DNA of 64,000 nt from Maridesulfovibrio sp050916235. GTDB taxonomy: Bacteria; Desulfobacterota; Desulfovibrionia; Desulfovibrionales; Desulfovibrionaceae. Positions 26,530 to 36,311 of this stretch are shown here, one piece after another. The stretch is from positions 3,100,001-3,164,000 of the forward strand of contig NZ_CP104854.1 of NCBI RefSeq assembly GCF_050916235.1, written 5' to 3'. Under the pieces are notes generated by a model. That model saw nothing but the letters and a program-made list of their open reading frames with translations. It was not told where the DNA came from and made no database searches. Made by a program: the position numbers and the translations under genes. Each line of letters opens with the position of its first letter. The first letter of the stretch is position 1.

Positions 26530-28890
26530 CTACTTTTTAGTCATCCGATAAACCCCATCCCAGACCTCACCTTCTGGTACCGGCGGGTTGAGCTTATGCT
26601 CCTGCGCGCGCTTGATGAATACATCACAGGGAGTGAACTTGGTGTCGTCAAACCGCTCGTATTTGTTGGCCTCAGTGTACAGTTCGATGGCCTTGTCCCA
26701 GTTCGTGGCAACATATTCCTCGCGTGCCTTGGCGAAAAGGTCGAAGAGGGTCTGTTCCTTTTCGGTCAGTTCGCCTTTCATGGCGACCAGCTCGTAGATG
26801 CGCACGGGCTCGTTCTTCCCGACAACCTGAATGTTGTCGATGAGGCGCGCTTCAACCAGATCCATTACTTTGTAAATCCGGCCTTCGACCTCCACTTCCT
26901 GCTCCAGCGTGAAATGGCTGACCGCGGTGAATATGCCGAACTGTTTGGCACCTTCTTCCAGACGGGCGGCGAGGTTAACCGAGTCGCCCATCATGGTGTA
27001 GTTCATGCGCATGGACGAACCCATGTTACCTACCACGATCTCGCCGGAGTTAACCCCGATTCTGGTACGCATCTTATGGACTACCTTGGGCCATTTCTCG
27101 CCCTTGGCCCATTGATCTTCCGGGAATCCCTTGGTGTTGCGGTCCGGTTCTTCGGGGAGCTGGTATTCCTTGGACCATTTATCGCGCAGCTCGTTGTTGG
27201 CGTTCTGCATGCGAACGGCTACACGGCAGGCGCGCAGGGCGTGGTCTGGTACATCCATGGGAGCACCAAAGAAGGCGATGATGGCGTCACCCTCGTACTT
27301 GTCGAGTGTTCCCCTTTCCTCGATGAGGATATCGGTCATGGCCGAAAGGTATTCGTTAAGCAGTTCAACAAGCTGCGGTGCGGTGAGCTTTTCAGAGAAG
27401 GTGGAGAAGCTCTGGATGTCGGTGAAGTAGGCGGTGATCTGCCTTGCTTCGCCGCCGAGCTCGGGCATTTCGCGGTTGGAGAACATCTCGTCAATGAGTT
27501 CCGGGGCCAGATATGATGAGAAGGTTGCCTGCAGGAATTTTTTCTGTCCTTCCTCGCGCCAGAACTTGATCAGGGTCAGCATGGTGAAGTTGAGGCCCAG
27601 TGCAATAAGGGAGTACATGGGGGTCAGGTAGGCGTTGTATTCCCGGAAAATGTACAGCGAACCGAACAGAATGGCCGTTCCCATACCAGCGATGGGCAGG
27701 ATCATCCACAGGGAGCGGGTCCAGGTCAGCAGCAGGGTGGAGGCGATTCCGGCTGCCAGCACCAGCAGCAGTTCCAGACCGGGTACCCAGTCCGGTTTAA
27801 GGATGAAATCCTGTGTCAGGATGTTGTCTACGATGGTGGCATGCACCTCAACGCCCGGATAATCAGCAGCAAATGGAGTTACCCTGAGATCGCGCAGACC
27901 TGCGGCCGAAGTTCCCATGAAAATGATTTTGCCCTTGAGTTCCTTTTCCCCGACCTTGCCGCTGAGGATGTCCTTGGCGCTGTAGTAGGGGAATTCTTCC
28001 ATGCCGCCGCGATAACGGACCAGCATCTGGCCCTTGGCGTCCACCGGGATGGTCGTTTTGCCCAGCCTGATGGATTCAATGCCGGTGATGTTTGTTTTGA
28101 CGATAACGTTTTTGCGCCCCATTGCCTTCATGAGAGTTGCCAGCGCAAGGCTCGGGTACTGCTTGCCGTTCCACGTAATAATCAGCGGAACACGGCGGAC
28201 AACACCGTCATAGTCGGTGATGCTGTTGTAGAATCCGCACAGGGGGGAGGCCTTTGCCAGAACAGGCAGCGGGCAGATTGCATCCAGTGCGGTAAGGGTC
28301 AGGTTTTGAATAGGCGGAGCATCTTTGGATTTGATCTGGGCTATGGGTAACGGGGCTACGAAGCAGGGTTGATCGTTGACGTCTGATTCCCTTGCGTGGG
28401 CAATGAAGTCGAAATAGAAACCCAGAACGTAGCGCCCCTGGCTGAGCACGCTTGCCAGAACCTCATCGTTGTCCATCAGTCCGGCCGGGAGACCCTTGAA
28501 ATCGACTGTAACTCCCAGCTCGTTACGCAGGCTTTCCTGAATTGTAGCAGGCGAAGTACGGTCAGGTTCCCCGATAAGAATATCCAGTCCGGTAGAGAGG
28601 GCTCCTGCCTCCTGTATTTTTGCCAGCAGCAGGGCCATTCGGTAGCGGGGCCATGGCCACTGGCCGAGTTCTGCAAGGCTCTCGTCATCAATATCTATAA
28701 TGGCCGGAACATTGGTCTTCTGCCCCACAGGACTGCTGCGCATGAACTGGTCGTATATTTTATAATCGACGAATTGAAGGATGGACGGCTGGAAAATGTA
28801 CATTGCGGCGATCAGAACTGATGCGGTGAAGCCGGTAAGCAGCAGCAGTAACGTGTCTGAACTGAGGATTTTTTTCAATCTGCCCAACAT
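26530..28890 (-). CDS. CHASE2-domain adenylate cyclase (class III)
   Basis: The 786-residue membrane protein has TM1 (about 13-33), a periplasmic CHASE2 sensor (about 40-370; DQFMRSSPVG, IDIDDESLAELGQWPWPR), three TM segments (about 373-440) and a class III cyclase domain (about 485-705). The metal aspartates are in YFTDIQSFSTFSE and YEGDAIIAFFGAP, and YTMMGDSVNLAARLE carries the transition-state region. A TPR-like helical tail (AREEYVATNWDKAIELYTEA) follows. It should make cAMP in response to a periplasmic signal. Crp-like genes elsewhere could respond; the one at 37840 looks HcpR-like instead. Confidence 0.93.
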   Translation of the reverse strand: MLGRLKKILSSDTLLLLLTGFTASVLIAAMYIFQPSILQFVDYKIYDQFMRSSPVGQKTNVPAIIDIDDESLAELGQWPWPRYRMALLLAKIQEAGALSTGLDILIGEPDRTSPATIQESLRNELGVTVDFKGLPAGLMDNDEVLASVLSQGRYVLGFYFDFIAHARESDVNDQPCFVAPLPIAQIKSKDAPPIQNLTLTALDAICPLPVLAKASPLCGFYNSITDYDGVVRRVPLIITWNGKQYPSLALATLMKAMGRKNVIVKTNITGIESIRLGKTTIPVDAKGQMLVRYRGGMEEFPYYSAKDILSGKVGEKELKGKIIFMGTSAAGLRDLRVTPFAADYPGVEVHATIVDNILTQDFILKPDWVPGLELLLVLAAGIASTLLLTWTRSLWMILPIAGMGTAILFGSLYIFREYNAYLTPMYSLIALGLNFTMLTLIKFWREEGQKKFLQATFSSYLAPELIDEMFSNREMPELGGEARQITAYFTDIQSFSTFSEKLTAPQLVELLNEYLSAMTDILIEERGTLDKYEGDAIIAFFGAPMDVPDHALRACRVAVRMQNANNELRDKWSKEYQLPEEPDRNTKGFPEDQWAKGEKWPKVVHKMRTRIGVNSGEIVVGNMGSSMRMNYTMMGDSVNLAARLEEGAKQFGIFTAVSHFTLEQEVEVEGRIYKVMDLVEARLIDNIQVVGKNEPVRIYELVAMKGELTEKEQTLFDLFAKAREEYVATNWDKAIELYTEANKYERFDDTKFTPCDVFIKRAQEHKLNPPVPEGEVWDGVYRMTKK

Positions 28891-29063
28891 TTTTTTTCTA
28901 GCCCCCGTTGGAAAATATGTTAAGATTTTACAAATGATGCCGACTTATAATGTATGAATCATCTGGATTTTTCAATTGAATTTATATATATAGATAGATG
29001 TAATCTCGTATGTGTAATGCAGAGGCGAGTGGTTTTTCAGCTAAATCGGGGGTTTGTGTCGTG

Positions 29064-30413
29064 ATGTTCAAGCGTTTTTTTGCTGTGGCTGTATTAGCGT
29101 TCATGGTGGCTTTTTCCGCTTCCGGAGTGCTGGCGCAGCCTGCCATGTCGGAAGGGATGACCGCGACAAATCCCGATCAGATCGACGGCAAACCGTATCT
29201 GCTCAGTATTCTCAAGGACCTTCTTTCCACCCATGACCGCATCAAGGCCGTTGAAGCCCGTGTTGAATCTGCTGAACACCTTGTCTCGCAGAGCTGGTCC
29301 GGATGGACTCCTTCATTTGATGTTGCTGTGGAGGGCGGGCGTGAAGAAATCGATAAGCCCGGTGGCGGAACCAACAAGTACCGCAATGAACAGTCACTGA
29401 CCGCAACCCAGCTGTTGTATGACTTCGGCGGAACTCCCGGCTCTATCGACAGTGCCAAGGCTTATCTGAATGAAAACAAGGCTGTCCTAGAAAGGGTCAA
29501 GCAGGATCTTATAATTGAGGGTGTTACAGCATACATGGGGCTTATCCGGGCCAGGGAAACCCTGAAGTACGCCATTCAGTCCGAAGAGAGCATGAAGCGC
29601 CTCTCCGGGATGGAGGAAACCCTTGTAAAACGCGGGGCCGGACTTTCCTATAAGGAACTCCAGATCAAGGCCCAGTTGGCCGGGGCAATGTCTTACCGTG
29701 TTACTCAGGAGAGGGCTCTTGAGACTGCCCGCAACCGGTTCAAGGCTGTTTACGGCTATCCCATAGCAACTGATGAGATCAAGAAAATGGTTCCTGTGAC
29801 CATGCCTGCCCGATTCATGCCCGGAACCCTTGATGATGCCATCGCACAGGCCAACAAGCAGAACCCCATGCTGATTCAGATCCAGTACATCAAGGACCGT
29901 CTTGGTGAAGAGGTTAATGTTCAGGAAGCGACCCTTTATCCCAAGTTCGAGTTCGTGCTTGAGGGCAAGCGAAAGGAACAGGACCAGGGAGCAAGCGGGG
30001 TAAGGACTGAAAACAAAGCGACATTTCAGGTCAGTTATTCAGGATTTTCCGGTCTTTCGGAGTATGAAGGTGCCCAGTCTGCAAAGGCCAATCTGCGCGA
30101 AATTCGCAAGCAGGACCTCGATACCCGCCGCACAGTCGAGGAAAATGTCCGCAATGCATGGCTGGAGCTGATGACCCTGCGTAAGAACGCCGAGCTTTAT
30201 CGCACACAGGCGAACATCACCGCGGAGTTTCTTGAGCTTATCAAGAAAAAAAGGGAAACCGGTGAGCAGGTCGAGCTTCTGGACATCCTTGTTGGAGAGC
30301 GTGACTATTCCACAGCTACCAGTGCCAGCGTTGCTGCGGACATCGATAATATAATTTTCGCCTACAGGCTGCTCTACCAGATGGGAATGATGAATCTCAG
30401 CGTATTTGAGTAG
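29064..30413 (+). CDS. TolC-family outer membrane channel of a type I secretion system
   Basis: The 449-residue protein has a signal peptide (MFKRFFAVAVLAFM, cleavage near SGVLA-Q) and two OEP repeats of long helices (VEARVESAEHLVSQSW, GVTAYMGLIRARETLKYA, VQEATLYPKFEFVLEG, SGLSEYEGAQSAKANLREIR). ATG 29064 was chosen because the signal peptide starts there; an in-frame start 54 bp earlier would bury it. The protein forms trimeric tunnels docking with HlyD-type adaptors. ABC and HlyD genes follow, separated by a strong terminator. Confidence 0.9.
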   Translation: MFKRFFAVAVLAFMVAFSASGVLAQPAMSEGMTATNPDQIDGKPYLLSILKDLLSTHDRIKAVEARVESAEHLVSQSWSGWTPSFDVAVEGGREEIDKPGGGTNKYRNEQSLTATQLLYDFGGTPGSIDSAKAYLNENKAVLERVKQDLIIEGVTAYMGLIRARETLKYAIQSEESMKRLSGMEETLVKRGAGLSYKELQIKAQLAGAMSYRVTQERALETARNRFKAVYGYPIATDEIKKMVPVTMPARFMPGTLDDAIAQANKQNPMLIQIQYIKDRLGEEVNVQEATLYPKFEFVLEGKRKEQDQGASGVRTENKATFQVSYSGFSGLSEYEGAQSAKANLREIRKQDLDTRRTVEENVRNAWLELMTLRKNAELYRTQANITAEFLELIKKKRETGEQVELLDILVGERDYSTATSASVAADIDNIIFAYRLLYQMGMMNLSVFE

Positions 30414-30440
30414 TATCAGGATAAACGTATGATGTTCTGT

Positions 30441-30483
30441 GAGAATTCCATGTGCGCATTGCCCATGGAATTCTCTTTTTTTT
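30441..30483 (+). terminator. Strong intrinsic terminator between tolC-like and ABC genes
   Basis: A 12-bp perfect stem (GAGAATTCCATG with CATGGAATTCTC) is followed by eight T residues. It should reduce expression of the ABC, HlyD and TPR genes relative to the TolC gene. Confidence 0.9.
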
Positions 30484-30520
30484 GATGATTTTCACTTCCG
30501 GCTGCAAAAGGACGTAACAG

Positions 30521-32269
30521 ATGAGAGAATTGCTGCGCAGGCTGTCGCTGCATCCGTTTCTAGCTTTCGAAATCACGCTGGCCTCGCTATTTATCAATAT
30601 TCTTTCGCTTGCTTCACCTATTTTTGTCATTCAGGTTCTTAACCGTTACGTCGGCTACGGCTTTGACGGCACGCTCATAACCCTGACCACAGGTATGCTG
30701 GTGGCCGGGTTCCTTTCACATGCTTTTACCATCGTCCGGGTGAGGCTTGCTTCTGCCGTGAATATAGAACCGGACAAGGCCCTTTCCGATGCCGTGCTGA
30801 GCTGTCTGGCCCGTGCGCGTATGAGCACTCTCGGACGTATTCACCCTGCACGAATCCATGAGCTTATGGGCGGTATCCAGACGGTTCAGGCGGGGTATGA
30901 TGCTTCAGTCCTGTGTTCCGTACTCGACATGCCGTTCTTTCTCCTTTTTGTTGCCGCGGTCTTCTTTCTCAGTCCGATACTGGCTCTGATAACCCTTGCC
31001 GCTGTTTTCTGTACTCTGCTGTCCGGGTGGCTGGGGCTGCGCAAAGGTAAATTTCTCAATGATGCCATGCGTAACGAGTCCGTTGTGCACAGGGCCAACC
31101 TTTCCAATGCCATTTCCGGGGCCGATACGGTCAGGGCTTTCGGGGGCAAGGGGTATCTGGCAGGACTGTTTCAGGCCCAGTCTGAAAAAATACATAGAAT
31201 CAAACAGGACATGGTCCAGAGCGGAACCAGGGGACAGGCCATGCTCCAGAGCCTGTCCATGCTTTTGCGGGTACTGGTCTATGCCCTCGGCGCGCGCGAG
31301 GTGGTTCACGGATCGCTCAGTACAGGCGGGCTTATCGGTGTGTCCATTTTATCCGGCAAGGCTCTGTCTGTTTCGGCTTCGTTCATGAAGTCGCGGGCCA
31401 TGATCAGTCAGGCCGCGTCAATGATGCAGTCGCTGCAGGAGTTCATGCGCCAGCCTCTTGAGTCCGAAACGGGAACCGTTCTGAGTGACTACCGCGGGGC
31501 GCTTGAAATCAAGGACCTTGGTTTTGCCTATCCGGGTTCTACAGGGCCGCTTTTCGAAGGGCTGGATGTTGATCTCAGGCCCGGCAATGTGATGGTTATC
31601 ACGGGACACAACGGCTCGGGAAAGACCACTCTTGTCCGTCTGCTGCTGGGGCTGCTTGATCCCGGACGGGGCCAAATTCTTGCCGGAGGCGTGGATATCC
31701 GGCAGTTGTCAGCTCCGTGGTGGCGGACCCAGATCATGTACCTGCCGCAGGAACCGACTTTTTTGAACGCAACGATCAAGGAGAATATCTGCATGAATGC
31801 TCCGGGACTCGATGACGAGCGGGTGCGCCGCATTGTCGAAGCCGCCGGATTGAAGCGATATTTGGACACAAGTGTGAAGGGACTTGAAGCCGAAATTGTC
31901 AATGGCGGCGCCGAACTTGCCGTGGGTATCCGGCGCAGGATGGCGCTTGCCCGTGCGCTTTCCGTGCGCGGGGCGGTTGCCATTCTGGATGAACCTGCCG
32001 AGGGGTTCGACATGGAGGGGCTCCGGATCATGGATATGGTCATCCAGAGTATGGTCAAGGCCAGGAAGACCCTCATCATAGTAACTCAGGACATGCGCAT
32101 CATGCAGCGGGCCGATATAATTATTGATCTTGGCAGCAAACCCCGGCCGGAGGTTTCCTATACCGCCGACGCAAGAAAGGAGCGGGAGAGCGCGGGTGTG
32201 AAAGCAGAATCCGACAGGAATACCGAAAAGAAGTCCGACTCGGAACCTGAAACCGGGGAGGTCCAGTAA
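30521..32269 (+). CDS. Type I secretion ABC permease/ATPase with divergent signature and H-loop
   Basis: The 582-residue half-transporter has a six-helix membrane domain (about 15-300) and an ATPase domain (about 325-545). There is no N-terminal peptidase domain. Walker A GHNGSGKTT (about 361), Q-loop YLPQEP and Walker B AVAILDEP (about 485) are intact. The LSGGQ signature reads LAVGI (about 465), and the switch histidine in the H-loop is Gln (IVTQD, about 525). The last 40 residues are charged and low complexity. It sits with HlyD and TolC genes, so it should power export of an unknown protein, but its hydrolysis may be weak or need a partner. Confidence 0.88.
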   Translation: MRELLRRLSLHPFLAFEITLASLFINILSLASPIFVIQVLNRYVGYGFDGTLITLTTGMLVAGFLSHAFTIVRVRLASAVNIEPDKALSDAVLSCLARARMSTLGRIHPARIHELMGGIQTVQAGYDASVLCSVLDMPFFLLFVAAVFFLSPILALITLAAVFCTLLSGWLGLRKGKFLNDAMRNESVVHRANLSNAISGADTVRAFGGKGYLAGLFQAQSEKIHRIKQDMVQSGTRGQAMLQSLSMLLRVLVYALGAREVVHGSLSTGGLIGVSILSGKALSVSASFMKSRAMISQAASMMQSLQEFMRQPLESETGTVLSDYRGALEIKDLGFAYPGSTGPLFEGLDVDLRPGNVMVITGHNGSGKTTLVRLLLGLLDPGRGQILAGGVDIRQLSAPWWRTQIMYLPQEPTFLNATIKENICMNAPGLDDERVRRIVEAAGLKRYLDTSVKGLEAEIVNGGAELAVGIRRRMALARALSVRGAVAILDEPAEGFDMEGLRIMDMVIQSMVKARKTLIIVTQDMRIMQRADIIIDLGSKPRPEVSYTADARKERESAGVKAESDRNTEKKSDSEPETGEVQ

Positions 32270-32271
32270 TC

Positions 32272-33561
32272 ATGGGCGAGAAAAAGAATTATCCCGGCGA
32301 AGTCAGGGCTGCGACTCATCTGTTTCTGTTTTTGTGCGTATTTATGTGTGCCGTGTTTTTCGGCTGGGCCTGTTATTTTGAACTGGATATCGTCAGTCAG
32401 GCTGAAGGTGAGGTAATCCCCAGTTCAAGGGTCAAGCCGGTTCAGCATCTCGAGGGCGGGATCATTCTGAAGATCAACGTCCGCGAGGGCGCGGAAGTTA
32501 CCAAGGGGCAGGAGCTGGTGGAGCTCGAAGCCACTGCCAGCGACTCCAGCGTCGAAGAGCTTGATGTGCGGGTCACTTCGCTGCGGGTCAACATAGCCAG
32601 ACTGGAGGCTGAGGACAAGGGGCTTGCCGAGCCGGAATATCCGCAGGATCTTGTTCAGGCTTTTCCTGTGCTGGTGGAGCGGTCTCAGGCACTTTTCCAG
32701 ACCCGCAAGGACCGTCTTTCCAGTGACCTTGAATCCGAGGGTGAGAAGATCAAGCAGCGTGAACAGGATATAAAGCAGATTACCTCCCGGCAGCGTAATG
32801 CCCGTGATAGCCTGAAACTTCTGCGAGAGCAGATTGAGCTCAGCGCCGGACTGCTGGCCGACGGTCTGACTTCCCGCTACAAGCATCTGGGTTTTCTCAA
32901 GGAAGAGGCCAAGCTCAAGGGGGAGATTGAGGAAGACACCGCCAAGCTGGCCAAGGCAAGGTCTGCTCTGGTCCAGGCAAAGGCCGATATTCAGGAGATC
33001 ACCAACTCCTATTATGCTTCCGTTCGCGAGGAACTTCAGGAAAACCGCAGGGAGCTTGAAGAGTTTTCCCAGCGCCTGCGCAAGTTCAAGGACAACCTCA
33101 AGCGCACAGTCATCCGTTCGCCGGTCGACGGGGTGGTCAAGACTCTGTACGTGGTCAGTGTCGGCGAGGTTGTGCGTCCGGGTATGACGATTATGGATGT
33201 TGTACCGGCCGGCGACAAGCTGGTCATCGAGGCCAGACTGCCCATCAGTGACATCGGTTATGTGAAGGACGGGCAGAAGGTTGTGGTCAAGCTGGCATCC
33301 AGGGATGCATCGCGGTTCGGCAACCTTGACGGAAAGGTAGTCAACATCAGTCCGGATGCCGATTCGACCGACCGCGGCCTGACCTTCTACCGGGTACTTA
33401 TTGAAACAGACCGGGACTATTTTGAGCATGACGGCAATTTCTACAGGCTGTTCCCGGGCATAAGGGTTATAGCCGGGATTCATATCGGGACCCGCACGGT
33501 GCTGGAATACATTCTTGAGCCGTTCATGGGTTCCATGAGCTATTCCATGAGGGAACGATGA
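32272..33561 (+). CDS. HlyD-family membrane fusion protein
   Basis: The 429-residue adaptor has a short cytoplasmic tail, one TM segment (about 15-35), a lipoyl-like half motif (QHLEGGIILKINVREG, about 58-73) and a long coiled coil (about 95-275). The second lipoyl half is TVIRSPVDGVVKTL and a beta-barrel domain follows. It links the ABC protein to TolC in type I secretion. The ribosome site GGGAGG lies in the end of the ABC gene, whose stop is 2 bp before the ATG, so the two are tightly coupled. Confidence 0.93.
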   Translation: MGEKKNYPGEVRAATHLFLFLCVFMCAVFFGWACYFELDIVSQAEGEVIPSSRVKPVQHLEGGIILKINVREGAEVTKGQELVELEATASDSSVEELDVRVTSLRVNIARLEAEDKGLAEPEYPQDLVQAFPVLVERSQALFQTRKDRLSSDLESEGEKIKQREQDIKQITSRQRNARDSLKLLREQIELSAGLLADGLTSRYKHLGFLKEEAKLKGEIEEDTAKLAKARSALVQAKADIQEITNSYYASVREELQENRRELEEFSQRLRKFKDNLKRTVIRSPVDGVVKTLYVVSVGEVVRPGMTIMDVVPAGDKLVIEARLPISDIGYVKDGQKVVVKLASRDASRFGNLDGKVVNISPDADSTDRGLTFYRVLIETDRDYFEHDGNFYRLFPGIRVIAGIHIGTRTVLEYILEPFMGSMSYSMRER

Positions 33562-34967
33562 TCAGTAATAAAGCCGAAAGTCCGGATCAGAAGGCCGAAA
33601 AAACACAGTGGATCGATACCCTGCCTCTTAATGCCCGGCGTGCGTTCGAGGAAGCGGTCAGGAAACATTCTGCCGGGAAATACGACGAGGCAGTGACCCA
33701 TTATTCCATGGCCCTGTCCATGGAACCTGATGATCCCGTCATATGGACCAATCTCGGTGTGGCGCTACGCTCACAGGATAAAAACAAGGCTGCGGAAATG
33801 TGTTACCGCAGGGCCATTGCGCTTAAGCCTGATTCGCCGGGCAGCTGGAGCAACCTCGGAAACGTGCTTCGGCGCATGGGGCGCCTGAAGGAGGCCGTGA
33901 GCTGTCACCGCCGGGCAGTGGAGCTGGACCGCAAATTCTACGATGCATACTATAACATGGGACTGGTTCTGCAGGATTTAGGCAAGCTTGATGAATCCAT
34001 AAGAATTTTTGATTACTGCCTGAAGCGTAAGCCTGGGAATGTGAACATCAACTGGGACCGTTCTCTGGCTCTGCTTGCCAAAGGTGATTTCCTGAACGGA
34101 TTTGAGGCTTACGAATACCGCTGGCAGAGGGAAGAGCTGCGCGAACGGCATTTCCGCCAGCTGCTGTGGGACGGATCCCCGTTGGAAGGTCGGAGGCTTT
34201 TTCTTTACACCGAACAGGGGTTCGGGGATACGCTTCATTTCTGTCGCTATGTCACGGAAGCTGCCCGTGCGGGCGGAAAGGTCGTGCTGGAATGCCAGCC
34301 GGAGCTGAAAAGTCTGCTCAAGGGCCTTGAAGGGCTTGATGATATTCTAAGTACCGGAGATCCTCTTCCGGAATTCGATGTACAGGCTCCATTGATGAGC
34401 CTGCCGCGCATTATGAAGCACGATATTGATACCATTCCCAATCATTGTCCCTACATAAAGCCTCCGGCACAGGCCGGTTTCCCGGTCCATGTGCCGCCCG
34501 GCACCCGGAAGAAGATAGGTATTGCCTGGGCAGGTAAACCGACCCATAAAAATGACCACAATCGTTCCATAGGCATTGAACAGTTTCTTACGTTTTCCTC
34601 TATTCCGGGCGTTACACTCTATTCCCTTCAAAAGGGGCCGGAAATAGCTCAGCGCGAAGGGCACGCCTGCGGTGTGCTGGTACGGGAACTGGCAGGAGGG
34701 TGTGATGATTTTGCGGACACCGCCAAGGTCATGCTGCAACTGGATCTCATAATTACCGTGGACACCTCAATTGCACATCTTGCCGGTGGGCTCGGCCTGC
34801 CGGTCTGGGTGGCCGTCCCCTACAATCCGGACTGGCGCTGGATGCGCAGGAGGACAGATTCACCGTGGTATCCGACCATGACTCTCTTCCGGCAGAAAAA
34901 ACCGGGAGAATGGGATACTGTATTTCAGGCCATGTACAGAAAGATCAGGAAAGAGATAGGGCAGTAA
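33558..34967 (+). CDS. TPR protein with C-terminal glycosyltransferase-like domain
   Basis: The 469-residue protein has four or five TPR repeats (about 20-165; GKYDEAVTHYSMALSMEPDD, AVSCHRRAVELDRKFYDAYY). A GT-B-like domain of the GT9/GT41 type follows (about 220-465): LYTEQGFGDTLHFCRY, IGIAWAGKPTHKND and VDTSIAHLAGGLGLPVW, the nucleotide-sugar end. It overlaps the HlyD stop by 4 bp, so it belongs to the type I secretion operon. It may glycosylate the exported substrate before secretion, which is inferred from position and domain. Confidence 0.85.
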   Translation: MISNKAESPDQKAEKTQWIDTLPLNARRAFEEAVRKHSAGKYDEAVTHYSMALSMEPDDPVIWTNLGVALRSQDKNKAAEMCYRRAIALKPDSPGSWSNLGNVLRRMGRLKEAVSCHRRAVELDRKFYDAYYNMGLVLQDLGKLDESIRIFDYCLKRKPGNVNINWDRSLALLAKGDFLNGFEAYEYRWQREELRERHFRQLLWDGSPLEGRRLFLYTEQGFGDTLHFCRYVTEAARAGGKVVLECQPELKSLLKGLEGLDDILSTGDPLPEFDVQAPLMSLPRIMKHDIDTIPNHCPYIKPPAQAGFPVHVPPGTRKKIGIAWAGKPTHKNDHNRSIGIEQFLTFSSIPGVTLYSLQKGPEIAQREGHACGVLVRELAGGCDDFADTAKVMLQLDLIITVDTSIAHLAGGLGLPVWVAVPYNPDWRWMRRRTDSPWYPTMTLFRQKKPGEWDTVFQAMYRKIRKEIGQ

Positions 34968-35094
34968 TGAATCTGTAATCTATTTTTTTATGCTTACAGG
35001 GCTGGACGCGAGTGTACGGCTGGGGTTAGTGTTTACTTATGGCTGGTAAAGGGCTTGGCCCGCAGGGATGTATTCTATACTGACAGGGGTTTTG

Positions 35095-36090
35095 ATGACG
35101 GGGACAAATATTCTGCTCAAGGCTGGCACAAACGAGGTTGAACTGCTTGAGCTGTATCTTGACGAGGGCAGCGGGGAAAGTCTGAAGCGTTGGTCCTTCG
35201 GCCTGAATGTTGCCAAAGTGAAGAAAATCGTCAAGGAAGCGGACCTGAAGAATTTTTCCGGACGTGGCCGCAGCAACTCCTCCGTGAATGCGACTGCGAT
35301 GGTCGACACCAAGAGTCCTCTGGTGCTCGGCATGTTTGAATACATGGGCTCGGTTATTCCGCTGATTGACCTCTGCGGCTGGCTGAGGATGGAAAAGGTG
35401 CGCGGAAACAATCGCATGGTGCTGATTACCGAATTCAACGAGGTTGTCAGCGCCTTTCTTGTTTCAGGCGTGAATAGGATCCATCGCATAAGCTGGGGGG
35501 AGCTTGAATCCCTGCAGGGCGGCATGGCCCGTCTTGTAGAGGGAACCATTATAGGAACGGTCAAACTTACCAACCCAGACCGCATTCTACAGGTTCTCGA
35601 CCTTGAGCAGGTTTTGGAGGACATAAGCCCCGGCAAGCGCGATACTGCGTTCATGCAGGTTGAAGAGGTCAGGGAAAAGAAATACACCGCCATGTGTGCC
35701 GATGATTCCCGCTCCATGCGCAATCTGGTTCGTCAGTCACTAGAGCGGGGCGGATTTGAAGTCAGCGCCTATTCCAATGGTCTGGAGTTATGGAGCGCAC
35801 TTGAAGGTGTGTCTGCAATGGCTCAGAAAACAGGGCGTCCGGCCAGCGATTTTCTGCAGCTCGTGGTTTCCGATATAGAAATGCCGGGCATGGACGGGCA
35901 TGCTGTGACCCGCAGGATCAAGGACGATCCATACCTGAGAGACCTGACCGTCTATCTATTTTCTTCCCTCATAACCGAAGAACTGCTGCATAAGGGCGAA
36001 TCGGTCGGTGCCGACAGGCAGTATTCGAAACCGCAGATCGCAACTCTTGTAAGGCAGGCTCGGGAAGATATTGAAGCACTGCATCCGTAG
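35095..36090 (+). CDS. cheV: Chemotaxis protein CheV (CheW-REC)
   Basis: The 331-residue protein has an N-terminal CheW-like coupling domain (about 10-175; LLELYLDEG, VKKIVKEADL, VIPLIDLCGWL) and a C-terminal receiver (about 195-330) with acceptor Asp in VVSDIEMPGMDG and the KPQ switch lysine. ATG 35095 was chosen for GGGG 5 bases upstream; an earlier ATG at 35068 has no spaced ribosome site. CheV couples receptors to CheA and adapts by phosphorylation. It is monocistronic here. Confidence 0.93.
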   Translation: MTGTNILLKAGTNEVELLELYLDEGSGESLKRWSFGLNVAKVKKIVKEADLKNFSGRGRSNSSVNATAMVDTKSPLVLGMFEYMGSVIPLIDLCGWLRMEKVRGNNRMVLITEFNEVVSAFLVSGVNRIHRISWGELESLQGGMARLVEGTIIGTVKLTNPDRILQVLDLEQVLEDISPGKRDTAFMQVEEVREKKYTAMCADDSRSMRNLVRQSLERGGFEVSAYSNGLELWSALEGVSAMAQKTGRPASDFLQLVVSDIEMPGMDGHAVTRRIKDDPYLRDLTVYLFSSLITEELLHKGESVGADRQYSKPQIATLVRQAREDIEALHP

Positions 36091-36198
36091 CCTGTGCTCC
36101 TTCAGCAAGTCCTGAGGGGGATGGTGAAATGGTTGGGTCAGTTTCGCAAAATATAATTTTCATGTGGCAGTTTCAAAAGCAATAGCCTGAAACTGATA

Positions 36199-36283
36199 GG
36201 GATTCCAAAGGGGCTGAGCTCCTTTGGCCGCCGGAGGCGAAATACGATCTCCAAAAGCGCGTAACGCATCAAAATCAAGTCCC
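36199..36283 (-). repeat. GCCTCCGGCGGC modular repeat, copy 4 (inverted, long-head form)
   Basis: On the minus strand it reads a conserved 5' block (TGATGCGTTACGCGCTTTTGG), then GCCTCCGGCGGCC, then the hairpin CCAAAGGAGCTC...CCCCTTTGG and AATCCCTATC. The same 5' block recurs in copy 6 (43437-43519) and as a fragment near 58980. It lies between convergent cheV and the SPOR gene. Confidence 0.65.
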
Positions 36284-36311
36284 GGGGGGCCCCGAGGCTT
36301 TCCCTGCTAAG

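Noticed and set aside
26455..27516. 353-codon plus-strand frame opposite the adenylate cyclase
   Set aside because: The minus-strand cyclase motifs are complete; the plus frame begins inside the cyclase terminator.
32425..33483. 352-codon open frame antisense to the HlyD gene
   Set aside because: The HlyD reading is unambiguous and operon-coupled; the antisense frame has no family features.
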